Shown: positions 46,726-55,226 of the stretch, one piece after another
Layout: every line of letters starts with the position of its first letter
Numbering within the stretch: position 1 is the first letter of the stretch
NCBI RefSeq assembly: GCF_001014645.1
Contig: NZ_LASZ01000002.1
Span: forward strand, 62,001-126,000
DNA from: Luteimonas sp. FCS-9
GTDB lineage: Bacteria; Pseudomonadota; Gammaproteobacteria; Xanthomonadales; Xanthomonadaceae
DNA: 64,000 bases
Direction of reading: 5' to 3'
The notes under the pieces: generated by a model
The model's database searches: none
What the model saw: the letters and a program-made list of their open reading frames with translations, nothing else
What the model was told of the DNA's origin: nothing
Program-made: the position numbers and the translations under genes

Positions 46726-47948
46726 CGCGGCACCTCCGCATCGGCGGTCGCCCGGTCGAAGTAGCGCCGTCCGTCGATGTAGACCTGCTGCACCCGCGCC
46801 GCGGCGCTGAACGGGTCGGCATCCCACAGCACCAGGTCCGCATCCTTGCCGGCCTCGATCGAGCCGATCCGGTCCTCGAGCCCGAGCACCCACGCGGCAT
46901 CGCGCGTGATCATGCGCAGTGCCTGCTCGCGGGTCGCGCCGTAGCGCACGACCTTCGCCGCCTCCTGGTGCATGCGCCGGGTGATGTCGACCGAATCGCT
47001 GTGCAGCGCCACGTGCACGCCCTGCTCCAGCAGCATCGGGCCGTTCCACGGGATCGCGTCCCAGGCTTCGGCCTTGACTCCGAACCAGTCGCTCCACACC
47101 ACCGCCGCGATGCCGGCCTGCGCCAGTTGCGGGCCGATCTTGTAGGCCTCGGTCGCATGGTGGAAGGCGCGGATCGTGAAACCGGCCTCGCGCGCGATCG
47201 CGATCAGCGTCTCCATCTCGCCGGCGCGGTAGGCGTGGATGTGCGCATACGCACGACCGGCGATCAGCTCACGCAGGATGCGGTCCGATTCCTTGCCCGC
47301 CGCGTCGCCGTCCTTGCCCGCCGCCGCGGTGCGCGCACCGGACGCACGCACCGCGGCGAAGCGCTCGCGCAGGGCCGCAGCCGAGCCCATGCGCGAGGCG
47401 GGCGAGCGCCCCTTCGCGCCGTAGGTGCGGATCGGGTTCTCGCCGATCGCGAACTTGACCGCCATCGGCGCGTCGGCCACGACCATGCGCTCCAGCGGTT
47501 CGCCGATGCGGTTCTTGACCACCACGCCCTGCCCGCCGATCAGGTTGGCCGAGCCGGGCAGGATCAGCTGCGTGGTCGTACCGCCGGCGATCGCGAGCGT
47601 GAACTCGCGGTCGCGCGGATCGATGACATCGACGATCCGCACTTCGGGCGTGAACGGCGCGCTCGTTTCGTTGTTGTGGCCGCCGGTCGCCAGATGCGAA
47701 TGCGGATCGACGATGCCCGGCGTCAGGTGCAGGCCGCGGCCGTCCACCTCCGGCGTGCCGGCCGGCACCGCGAGATCGGGCCCGACCGCCGCGATGCGGC
47801 CGTCGCGCACCCAGACATCCGCGCCATTGAGCGTGCCGGCATCGGACGCGGTCATGACGGTCGCGTCGCGGACCACCAGGTCCTGCGCCCCGACCGGCGC
47901 GATGCCGGCGGCCAGGCACAGGACCGCCACCGCCCATCCTGCGCGCAT
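46722..47948 (-). CDS. exported metal-dependent amidohydrolase (imidazolonepropionase-like; dipeptidase candidate)
   Basis: 408 residues with a clear signal peptide (MRAGWAVAVLCLAAG..GAQ, about 1-22). The metal site is complete: HSH in LTPGIVDPHSHL (about residue 83), HIHAYRAGEM, RAFHHATEAYK, and Asp in VALHSDSVDI, with the C-terminal IEAGKDADLVLWDADPF. Members of this COG1228 group include dipeptidases cleaving Xaa-Pro or Xaa-Lys/Arg peptides; which applies here is unknown. The ATG shares one base with the preceding amidohydrolase stop (TGATG) and its own stop overlaps the degenerate paralogue. Confidence 0.92.
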   Translation of the reverse strand: MRAGWAVAVLCLAAGIAPVGAQDLVVRDATVMTASDAGTLNGADVWVRDGRIAAVGPDLAVPAGTPEVDGRGLHLTPGIVDPHSHLATGGHNNETSAPFTPEVRIVDVIDPRDREFTLAIAGGTTTQLILPGSANLIGGQGVVVKNRIGEPLERMVVADAPMAVKFAIGENPIRTYGAKGRSPASRMGSAAALRERFAAVRASGARTAAAGKDGDAAGKESDRILRELIAGRAYAHIHAYRAGEMETLIAIAREAGFTIRAFHHATEAYKIGPQLAQAGIAAVVWSDWFGVKAEAWDAIPWNGPMLLEQGVHVALHSDSVDITRRMHQEAAKVVRYGATREQALRMITRDAAWVLGLEDRIGSIEAGKDADLVLWDADPFSAAARVQQVYIDGRRYFDRATADAEVPR

Positions 47949-49981
47949 CACCGCACCCGCTCCGCCGCGTCGACGAACGGCCGCACGCCAAGCGCCTCGT
48001 AGATCGCCGCCGGCTGGTACACGTGCCCGGCACGCGACACCAGGCGCACCTTGCGGATCGCGTCGATGTCCTGCAGCGGATCGCCCGGCACCAGGAAGAA
48101 GTCCGCAGCCTGCCCCGGCGCCAGCGTGCCGTAGTTGTCGGCCAGCCCCAGGTAGGTCGCCGCGCCGACGGTGCCGGCACGCAGCGCGTCGGCATTGCCC
48201 AGCGCGCGGGCGTACAGCTCGATCTCGCGATGCACGGTGAAGCCGGTGCCGTCGTCGGTGCCCGGCAGCAGCGGCACGCCGTTGTCGTGCAGCAGCTTCA
48301 TCGCCTCGAGCATCTTCTCGACCCCGACGTGGTAGTCGCGGTCGAGTTCGGGCGTGAGGTCCGGCACGTAGGTGCGATAGCGGAACCGGCGATAGCTGAC
48401 CGGCATGTGGTCCAGGAAGTGCTCGCCGCCCGGCGAGATGCCGCCGGCGCGGCTGAGCATCAACCGTTCCAGGATCACCGCCGTGGTGTCGAGCGCGGTG
48501 CCACGTTCGCGCATCAGCGCCAGCGAACGCGCCACCCGCGGCGAGGCCTGCAGGTCGAGACCGGCCAGGCGGGCCATCGCGGTCAGGCGCAGCGGCGTGC
48601 GCGTGTCCTCGCCCTCTTCCAGCACCCAGCCCAAAGCGAGCTGGTTGAAATGGGCGATCTCGTCGTACCCGGCCTCGATCATCGCATCGGGCGTCGTGAA
48701 CGCCGGCACGTGACCGGTCACGCCCAGCCCCAGCCGGTGCGCTTCGGCGGCAATGGCCGGCACCCAGTCGGGAGGCATGGAGTTGTAGAGCTTGATCTGC
48801 CAGAAGCCGTCGCGCGCGTAGTCGCGCACCGCCTGCAACGCCTCCTCGAGCGTGTCGGCGACGACGCCGTTGCGCGCCGAGTAGGGACTGCGGCCTTCGA
48901 GGAAGCCGTTGCGCACGATCCGCGGTCCGGCCAGTTCGCCGGCCTCGATACGCCGCATCAGGTCCGCCAGCCGCTGGTTGTCGTTGCCCATGTCGCGGAT
49001 CGTCGTGACGCCCGCGGCCAGGTACCACCAGCCGGTCTCGATCGAGGTGTGTGCGTGCATGTCGTGCAGGCCCGGCAGCAGCACGCCGCCACCGCCGTCG
49101 TATACAGCGAGCGCTGCGTCGAGCGGCGCGTCGACCGCGACCACGCGGTCGATGCGGCCATCGCGCACCACGACCGTGGACGGCGCGGACATCGCCGCGG
49201 CGACCGGATCGAACACGCGTACGTCGCGCACCGCGAAACCTTCGGCGTGGACGCCGGCCAGGCGATGCTGCAGGTCCACGTTGCGCGCGGTCTCGGCCTC
49301 GGCCACCGCGGCGGCCAGAGCCTGGGCGGCGGCTTCCTCGCCTTCGCGGATCGCGGTGCCGGCACTGCCGAGCAACGCGAAGACCTCGCCGTCGCGGTCG
49401 AGCGCAAGGTATTCGGGGGCCAGGTCGAGCCCGACGATGCGCACCAGCGACAGTCCGCCGCCGATGTCCGGCAGCGCGGTCACCGTCTCGCGCCGCAGCC
49501 GGCCGCCGGGCACCACGTCGATGCGCTGGTCGGGCTGCGCGCGTAGCAGGCGTTCGTAGACGATCAGCGCCCAGGGACTGGCGTCGTTGACGACGTACAG
49601 CGGCGCGGCCGGCGCCGGGGTCTCGCCGCTGTCGGCCTGGCTGCGCCAGCGCGCGACGCCGTCAGCAAAGCCGTACTGCTCCTCCACCGGCCCGCCCATC
49701 AGCGAGGTCCCTTCGATCCGCCAGACCAGCGGGACGCCGTTCTCCGACAGGGTCAGCGTCTCGCGGTGCTTCGGACCGCGGCCGTTGTTGTCGACGTGGA
49801 AGTCGATCCGCAGCGTGTCGCCGTCGGCCTCGCCGCGCAGATGGCCGACCGTCTCGCCGTTGGCGACCATCGTGTAGCGCGCGGGGTCGACTGCGGCGGC
49901 GTGCGCGGTCGCGGACGCGGCGAACAGCGTCAACATCAGGCCGAGGCCGGCCAGCCGGCCGGCGGTGGCGAACAGGCGCAT
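47948..49981 (-). CDS. exported amidohydrolase with a ~250-residue N-terminal domain
   Basis: 677 residues, signal peptide about 1-28. Residues ~30-250 form a separate domain (YTMVANGETVGHLRGEADGD...), rich in beta-type sequence, before the amidohydrolase domain at ~260-677. The metal site there is complete: LLPGLHDMHAHTS, FWQIKLYNSMP (candidate carboxylated Lys), VTGHVPAF, EIAHFNQL, LPGTDDGTGF. The overall shape resembles large imidazolonepropionase-like peptidases. The start MRLFATAGRLAG was chosen because it begins the signal peptide; the frame is open 72 bp further. Second gene after the receptor, 75 bp downstream of it. Confidence 0.9.
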   Translation of the reverse strand: MRLFATAGRLAGLGLMLTLFAASATAHAAAVDPARYTMVANGETVGHLRGEADGDTLRIDFHVDNNGRGPKHRETLTLSENGVPLVWRIEGTSLMGGPVEEQYGFADGVARWRSQADSGETPAPAAPLYVVNDASPWALIVYERLLRAQPDQRIDVVPGGRLRRETVTALPDIGGGLSLVRIVGLDLAPEYLALDRDGEVFALLGSAGTAIREGEEAAAQALAAAVAEAETARNVDLQHRLAGVHAEGFAVRDVRVFDPVAAAMSAPSTVVVRDGRIDRVVAVDAPLDAALAVYDGGGGVLLPGLHDMHAHTSIETGWWYLAAGVTTIRDMGNDNQRLADLMRRIEAGELAGPRIVRNGFLEGRSPYSARNGVVADTLEEALQAVRDYARDGFWQIKLYNSMPPDWVPAIAAEAHRLGLGVTGHVPAFTTPDAMIEAGYDEIAHFNQLALGWVLEEGEDTRTPLRLTAMARLAGLDLQASPRVARSLALMRERGTALDTTAVILERLMLSRAGGISPGGEHFLDHMPVSYRRFRYRTYVPDLTPELDRDYHVGVEKMLEAMKLLHDNGVPLLPGTDDGTGFTVHREIELYARALGNADALRAGTVGAATYLGLADNYGTLAPGQAADFFLVPGDPLQDIDAIRKVRLVSRAGHVYQPAAIYEALGVRPFVDAAERVR

Positions 49982-50056
49982 CGATGTCTCCAGGACGGTC
50001 GGGGCGGCCCGGGCGGCGGTGCGCCTACCCGGGCGTGAGGCACGAAGGCGCACGGA

Positions 50057-53056
50057 TCAGAAGCGGTAGTTCACGCCGGCGAAGTAGTAGCGGCCGATCA
50101 CGTCCGACAGGTCGTTGTAGGCGCCCGCGCCGACCGCGATGTTGACCGGCGGCTCGCGGTCGAACACGTTGTTGACGATGAACCGCAGCGACAGCCGGTC
50201 GGTCAGCGCGTATTGCACCGACGCATCGTGCTTGATCGTGCTCGGCACGCCGAGGATGTCGCGGGTCTCGATCGTGTAGCTGTGGTCGTAGACCACCGCG
50301 TCGTACCACTGCGTGTTCCAGTTGACCGTCACCGGGCCGTTCTCCCAGCGCGCGTTGAAGCGCGCCTGGTACTCGGGCGTCGGCCCGAGCAGCGAACTCG
50401 ACAGCAGGCCGGTGCCGACGGCGTCGTACTCGTCGAAGCCCAGGCCGGACACCGACACCAGCAGCTTGCGCATCTTCATCACGTTCAGCCCCAGGTCCAG
50501 GCTGCCGAAACGATCGCCGATCGGCAGCCGGTAGTTGGCCGCGAAGCTGGTCGCGCCGAAGTCGACGTAGCCGGCGTTGGTGTAGCCGACCTGCATCGAG
50601 CCCTGCACGATCTGGCCGTCCGGACCGCGCTCGAAGTTCCCGCAGTACGGGTTGGGCATCGGCTGGTCGTAGCAGGCCTGCATCGTCGAGGCCGCGTCGA
50701 AGTAGGAGATCGCGTCCTTGATCTTCATCTCGACGTGGTCGACCACCAGCGACAGGCCCGGCATCTGGCGCGGCGCGTAGACGATGCCGGCGGTCCACGA
50801 TTCGGCCAGCTCGTTCTTCAGCGCGGCGTTGCCGCCGGTGTACATCTCGGTCGGCACGTTGGTGATCAGCGAATTCAGCGGCGCGTTCGGATCGACGCCC
50901 AGCGCGGCAAGCTCGGCGCGGCAGTTGGACCCGCGCAGCGAAGCGTTCGCCCCTGTGTCGATGTAACGCGCATCGCAGGGGTCGACGCCGGTGCCGGTCA
51001 TCATCGAACGCGGCAGGAACAGTTCGTACAGGCTCGGCGCGCGGAAGGTCTTGTTCCAGGTGCCGCGCAGGGTCAGGTCCTCGAACAGCGTCAGGCGCAT
51101 GCCCGCCGATACCGCCTCGTTGTCGCCGGCCAGCGAGTTGTCGACCGTGCGGTAGGCGCCGTCGAACTCCAGCCCGGTGACCGGGCCCAGCGCGACGCCG
51201 TTGCCCAGCACCGGCACCAGCAGTTCGGCGTAGAGCTCATTGGTGTCGTACTCGCCGCGCATCGCGGCGACCGGTGCGCTGCGGCCCAGGCCCAGTGCCG
51301 AGGTTTCGAAGGGCCGGTAGTCGGAGAACTCCTTGCGATACTCCCAGCCGGTGACGAAGTTCAATGAGCCGGCCGGCAGCTCGGCCAGCTCGCCGCCGAA
51401 GTTGACCTGGTAATTGTTCTGCCGGGTCTCGTACTGCGCGCCGAACACGCCGGTGACGTAGTCGCGCGCCGCCTGGCTGGACTGGCCGATACCGAACAGG
51501 TTCAGCGGCGCGCACGCGCTGCCCGGGTCGGTCAGCGCCACGCGGCACACGATGTTGCCGCTGCCATCGCGCACCGCGTCGATCGCCTGGAGCCAGTTCT
51601 GCTGCAGGATCCCGTAGCTGCTGAAGCCACCTTCGTTGCGACCGAAGTTGGCCGAGGCATTCCAGTGGAAGTAGCGCCCCGCCGCCTCGAAGTTGCCGTC
51701 CAGGGCCAGCACGCCGCGCTGGGTCCGGCTGCGGCTGCTGACGCCCGAGGCGGGCAGGATGTCGGTGTGGAAGCGCGACAGCCAGAAGCTGCCAACGCCG
51801 TTCGCGGTCAGCAGGTCGCGTGCCTGGTCGCTCAGAAACGGATTGTCGGTGCCGAAGCGCAGCGCGCCGTTGGGCTGGGTGGTCAGCAGCGCCGAGTTGT
51901 ACGCCCCCTGGTTGATCGGCTCGTAGGCGCTCATCTCCGCGCCCATCACCTCGGCGCTCAGGCGCACGCGATCGGTCAGGTCGAAGTGCCCCAGCGCGGT
52001 CAGCACGTGGCGCTCGACCGGCGTGCGCACCGACGTGAACTCGGAGATCTTCAGTCCGTCGCCACCGAACGCATAGGCCGGTTGCACGTAGTCGCCGACG
52101 TCGTAGGGCACCAGACTGCCGGTATGGTCGAAGCGGACCGGGCCGCCGCCGACGTTGAGCCGGAACTGCGCCAGCGGGGCCGGCGCGGTGTAGAGCGTGC
52201 CGCCCAGCGGATGCTCGGACATGCGGTGATCCTCGCGACCGACCGAGGCCGGAATGCCGTCGCTGTCGGAGGTGTTCGCCGGATTGGGCGCGAACGTGAA
52301 GCCGCGCGAGGTCCAGCGCCGATCGGCGGCGACCAGTGCACCCGACTTGGACCAGTCGAGGTTGACGACGACGCTGCCGCGGCCGTCGGCGAAGCCGGTG
52401 CCGCCGGTCAGGCTGAAGGCGTGACGCTCGTAGTCGCCGCGGTCCGACAGGCCGGTCTGGGCGTCGAGCTCGGCGCCCTCGAACTTGCTCTTGAGGATGA
52501 TGTTGACCACGCCGGCGACCGCGTCCGAGCCATAGACCGCCGAGCCGGTGGCCTGCACCACCTCGATCCGGTCGATCAGGCTGGCCGGGATGTTATTGAG
52601 ATCGACCTGGTTGCCGCCCTGCCCGCCACCGGCGGCGTTCGAGCCGACGAAGCGACGCCCGTTGACCAGCGTCAGCGTCCGCTCCGAGCCGAGGTTGAAC
52701 AGGTTGACGAACTGCTTGCCGGTCTGCCCGCCCTCCTGGTCGCCGGCATCGCTGAGCGAGCCGATCACCTCGGGCAACTGGTTCACCGCCTCGGCGGCAT
52801 TGGTGAAACCGCGTTCGACGAACACCTCGCCCGAGATCACGCCGATCGGCTGCGCGGTGTCGGTGTTGTTGCTCTGACGCTGGATGCGCGAGCCGGTGAC
52901 CTGTACCGAATCGAGCGTATGGGGCGCGGCGGCGGTGGTGGGCGCCTGCGCCAGGGCCGGGACCCAAGGCACGGTGCCGAGTGCAAGAGCGGCGCAGATC
53001 GAGCGGGACAGCCGGTCGGCGGTGCGGCACGGGACGGGCGTGGCGGACGCAGGCAT
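50057..53056 (-). CDS. TonB-dependent outer-membrane receptor
   Basis: 999 residues: signal peptide (about 1-37, ending in ALAQ), a TonB-box-like LDSVQVTGSRI, the plug domain (about 60-190, with ERTLTLVNGRRFVGS and IDRIEVVQATGSAVYGSDAVAGVVNIILK) and a 22-strand barrel ending in the aromatic YYFAGVNYRF. It belongs to the large plug type common in Xanthomonads. AAGGAG lies 9 nt before the ATG. There is no sign of a Fur box or of the N-terminal FecR-signalling domain. Being first in an operon of periplasmic amidohydrolases and a carboxypeptidase, it most likely imports a peptide-like substrate. Confidence 0.94.
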   Translation of the reverse strand: MPASATPVPCRTADRLSRSICAALALGTVPWVPALAQAPTTAAAPHTLDSVQVTGSRIQRQSNNTDTAQPIGVISGEVFVERGFTNAAEAVNQLPEVIGSLSDAGDQEGGQTGKQFVNLFNLGSERTLTLVNGRRFVGSNAAGGGQGGNQVDLNNIPASLIDRIEVVQATGSAVYGSDAVAGVVNIILKSKFEGAELDAQTGLSDRGDYERHAFSLTGGTGFADGRGSVVVNLDWSKSGALVAADRRWTSRGFTFAPNPANTSDSDGIPASVGREDHRMSEHPLGGTLYTAPAPLAQFRLNVGGGPVRFDHTGSLVPYDVGDYVQPAYAFGGDGLKISEFTSVRTPVERHVLTALGHFDLTDRVRLSAEVMGAEMSAYEPINQGAYNSALLTTQPNGALRFGTDNPFLSDQARDLLTANGVGSFWLSRFHTDILPASGVSSRSRTQRGVLALDGNFEAAGRYFHWNASANFGRNEGGFSSYGILQQNWLQAIDAVRDGSGNIVCRVALTDPGSACAPLNLFGIGQSSQAARDYVTGVFGAQYETRQNNYQVNFGGELAELPAGSLNFVTGWEYRKEFSDYRPFETSALGLGRSAPVAAMRGEYDTNELYAELLVPVLGNGVALGPVTGLEFDGAYRTVDNSLAGDNEAVSAGMRLTLFEDLTLRGTWNKTFRAPSLYELFLPRSMMTGTGVDPCDARYIDTGANASLRGSNCRAELAALGVDPNAPLNSLITNVPTEMYTGGNAALKNELAESWTAGIVYAPRQMPGLSLVVDHVEMKIKDAISYFDAASTMQACYDQPMPNPYCGNFERGPDGQIVQGSMQVGYTNAGYVDFGATSFAANYRLPIGDRFGSLDLGLNVMKMRKLLVSVSGLGFDEYDAVGTGLLSSSLLGPTPEYQARFNARWENGPVTVNWNTQWYDAVVYDHSYTIETRDILGVPSTIKHDASVQYALTDRLSLRFIVNNVFDREPPVNIAVGAGAYNDLSDVIGRYYFAGVNYRF

Positions 53057-53357
53057 TGGGGCGAACTCCTTGCTGGATACGGCAAGCGGGCTACCCATGC
53101 ATGGTATTGAGCGGATCGAAGCAATTGGTTGCAAAAAACGATCACCTTGGCCCTTCAGATGCCGGTTTTTTTGCATCCCCCTGTCATGCGGATGAATTTT
53201 TCACGAACGCCCGCATCCAGCACGGTTGCAGACTTGGCCCGGCGGCACACGATCCGAAGCACAGGGCCCGGCGCGGATGCGCCAAGCGCGGCGTTTTTCC
53301 GCCGGCGTAACGTGGTTGGTGGACGCGGCAGCGCCGCTCGCGCCCGTCGCCGGCCGG
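53057..53357. other. upstream region of the TonB-receptor operon
   Basis: About 300 bp between the receptor and the glycosyltransferase, which is transcribed in the same direction. The part at 53100-53210 has a lower G+C content with A- and T-runs (CAAAAAACG near 53133, GTTTTTTTGC near 53163) and probably holds the receptor promoter and leader. No clear -35/-10 pair or operator was found. The rest (53220-53357) is featureless G+C-rich sequence. Confidence 0.4.
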
Positions 53358-54233
53358 CTACGCGGGTGGCATGCCCTGTTGGCGCGACGGCCGCAGGACC
53401 ACCAGCACGAACCGCAGCCAGATCGCGAGCCACACGCCCATTCGCTGCGCGATGCTGCGTCGTGGGGCCTCGAACCGGCGGAAGTAGCGCCACAGGCCGC
53501 GGTGCTTGTGCCATTCGACGAACAGGGGTCGCGCGCGGCTGGACACGCCGCGCACGTGCAGCACCGCGACGTCGTTGGCGATCGCGACCACGGCTCCCGC
53601 CTCGCGGGCGCGGCGGCACAGATCGAGATCCTCGGCGTGGAGTCGATAGCCGGTATCGAAACCGCCGATCCGTGCGAACAGCGTGCGCGACAGCAGCATC
53701 AGCGCGCCGGACACCGCATCCACGCGCTGCAGTGGTTGCGCGTCGTCGCGCGGCAGCGCCAGGTCGCGGGCGGTGGCGCTGCGCAGCATCGCGGCGAAAT
53801 CGGGATCCCGGCGCCGCGCCGCGGGGTCGCGCACGCCGTCCTCGCCGACGAGTTCGGTGCCGAGCAGGCAGTCGCCACCAAGCGCATCGGCGTGCGCGCG
53901 CAGACGCACCAGCGTGTCGGGCTCGACCAGGCAATCCGGATTGACGAACGCGATCCACGGCGCGTCGGCGTCGCGGGCGCCCTGGTTGCAGGCGACCGCG
54001 AAACCGGGATTGTCGGGGTTGCCGATGAAGCGCACGCGCGGATCGAGCGAGGCGTGCCGCTGCACGATCGCCAGCGTCTCGTCGACCGAGCCGTTGTCGA
54101 CGACGCGGATCTGCGCGACGCCGTCGGCCGCGCGCAGGCGCCGCAGGCAATCGTCGATCGTGCTCGCGCTCTGGTACGTGACGACGACCGCAACGACGTC
54201 GGCCGCGCGGCGGGGCGTGGAGATCGTGCTCAT
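53358..54233 (-). CDS. GT2-family glycosyltransferase (rhamnosyltransferase-like)
   Basis: 291 residues of GT-A fold: VVAVVVTYQSASTIDDCLRRL, VVDNGSVDET (nucleotide-sugar Asp), FIGNPDNPGFAVACNQGA, WIAFVNPDCLVEPDTL (the metal-binding DxD region reads NPD) and SGALMLLSRTLFARIGGFDTGYRLHAEDLDLCRRA (acceptor/catalytic ED). This pattern matches WbbL-like rhamnosyltransferases of cell-surface polysaccharide synthesis. The C-terminal helix (about 255-280) is hydrophobic and may contact the membrane. It overlaps the preceding glycosyltransferase gene by 4 bp. Confidence 0.9.
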   Translation of the reverse strand: MSTISTPRRAADVVAVVVTYQSASTIDDCLRRLRAADGVAQIRVVDNGSVDETLAIVQRHASLDPRVRFIGNPDNPGFAVACNQGARDADAPWIAFVNPDCLVEPDTLVRLRAHADALGGDCLLGTELVGEDGVRDPAARRRDPDFAAMLRSATARDLALPRDDAQPLQRVDAVSGALMLLSRTLFARIGGFDTGYRLHAEDLDLCRRAREAGAVVAIANDVAVLHVRGVSSRARPLFVEWHKHRGLWRYFRRFEAPRRSIAQRMGVWLAIWLRFVLVVLRPSRQQGMPPA

Positions 54234-55204
54234 CGCGTCGCCGGCCCGGGCCCAGCGGCGGGTTCGTGCGCGGACACCGGGTCTGCCGCCGCGTCGCGAC
54301 CGGCGTCGCCCGCCCCACCCGCGACGCCGATGGAGGACGATGACGCGCCATCGTCCGCAGCCGCGTCCTGCGGGGGAAACAGCCCCGCCTGGGTCGGGGC
54401 CTCCCCGAGCGCCGCGCAGCGCTGCTGCAGCCGCGCGCGGCAGGCATGCAGCGGGTCGTCCATCAGGTACGTGGCCAACCGCGCGTGCCACGCCGGCCAG
54501 CGGGCCGCGAGCACGTCCAGGTCGCCTTCGGCCGGGCCGCCCTCGCCGCCACGCGCGACGAACGCGGTCTCGCACAGGGCGTTGCGCCAGCCCAGGCCGG
54601 CCATGCGCAGCGACAGGTCGATCAGCGCGGCATACCACGAGCCGTAGCTCGCGGCATCGAGCCCGCCGGCCTTGCGCCGGGCGTTGCCGCGCAGCAGCAC
54701 CGCGTGGTCGATCGCGGCCGGCAGTTCGGGATGCAGCGGCGGCAATTGCTGGCAGGCGCGCGCGAGCCGCGCCGGATCGTCGGGCACCGGCGCGATCTCG
54801 CCGATGCGGGGCCACGACGCCGCCTCGCCGGCATTGCACCAGGGCGTCGCGGTGGCGATCGAGGCATCGCGCGCGAAACACGCGGCCAGTTCGACCAGCC
54901 AGCCGGGCAGCGGCACCGCATCGGGGGCGAGCACGACAACGTCGGCATCGCCGCAGGCGCGCAGCACGTCGTCCAGGTGCGCGACCTCGCCGATGCCGCG
55001 CTGGCGGCAGGTGTAGTCGGCCTGCAACGGCGTGCGCGCCAGCCAGCGCTGCACGATCTGCGCGCCGCGCGGGCCGATGCGCGCGTCGTCGGCCAGCCAG
55101 ACGCGCGCGCCCGCGGGCGTGCCGGCGTCGAGCGCGGCCAGACAGGCGTCGAGCGCATCGTCGTCGTGCCCGACCGGCAGCAGCACGACCGGCAACTCCG
55201 TCAT
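54230..55204 (-). CDS. putative GT2-like glycosyltransferase
   Basis: 324 residues; starts LPVVLLPVGHDDDALDACLAALDAGTPAGARVWLADDA, as in GT-A transferases, with DADVVVLAPDAVPLPGWLVEL in place of a normal DxD region, and a middle segment RKAGGLDAASYGSWYAALIDLSLRMAGLGWRN corresponding to the acceptor side. The last ~45 residues are low-complexity Ala/Gly/Asp/Pro. The usual second-half ED signature is not evident, so it could be a divergent or inactive transferase. It follows gspD by 22 bp and is probably in the secretion operon transcript. Confidence 0.7.
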   Translation of the reverse strand: MTELPVVLLPVGHDDDALDACLAALDAGTPAGARVWLADDARIGPRGAQIVQRWLARTPLQADYTCRQRGIGEVAHLDDVLRACGDADVVVLAPDAVPLPGWLVELAACFARDASIATATPWCNAGEAASWPRIGEIAPVPDDPARLARACQQLPPLHPELPAAIDHAVLLRGNARRKAGGLDAASYGSWYAALIDLSLRMAGLGWRNALCETAFVARGGEGGPAEGDLDVLAARWPAWHARLATYLMDDPLHACRARLQQRCAALGEAPTQAGLFPPQDAAADDGASSSSIGVAGGAGDAGRDAAADPVSAHEPAAGPGPATR

Positions 55205-55226
55205 GCGCGCGCGTCCCCGGTCATGG

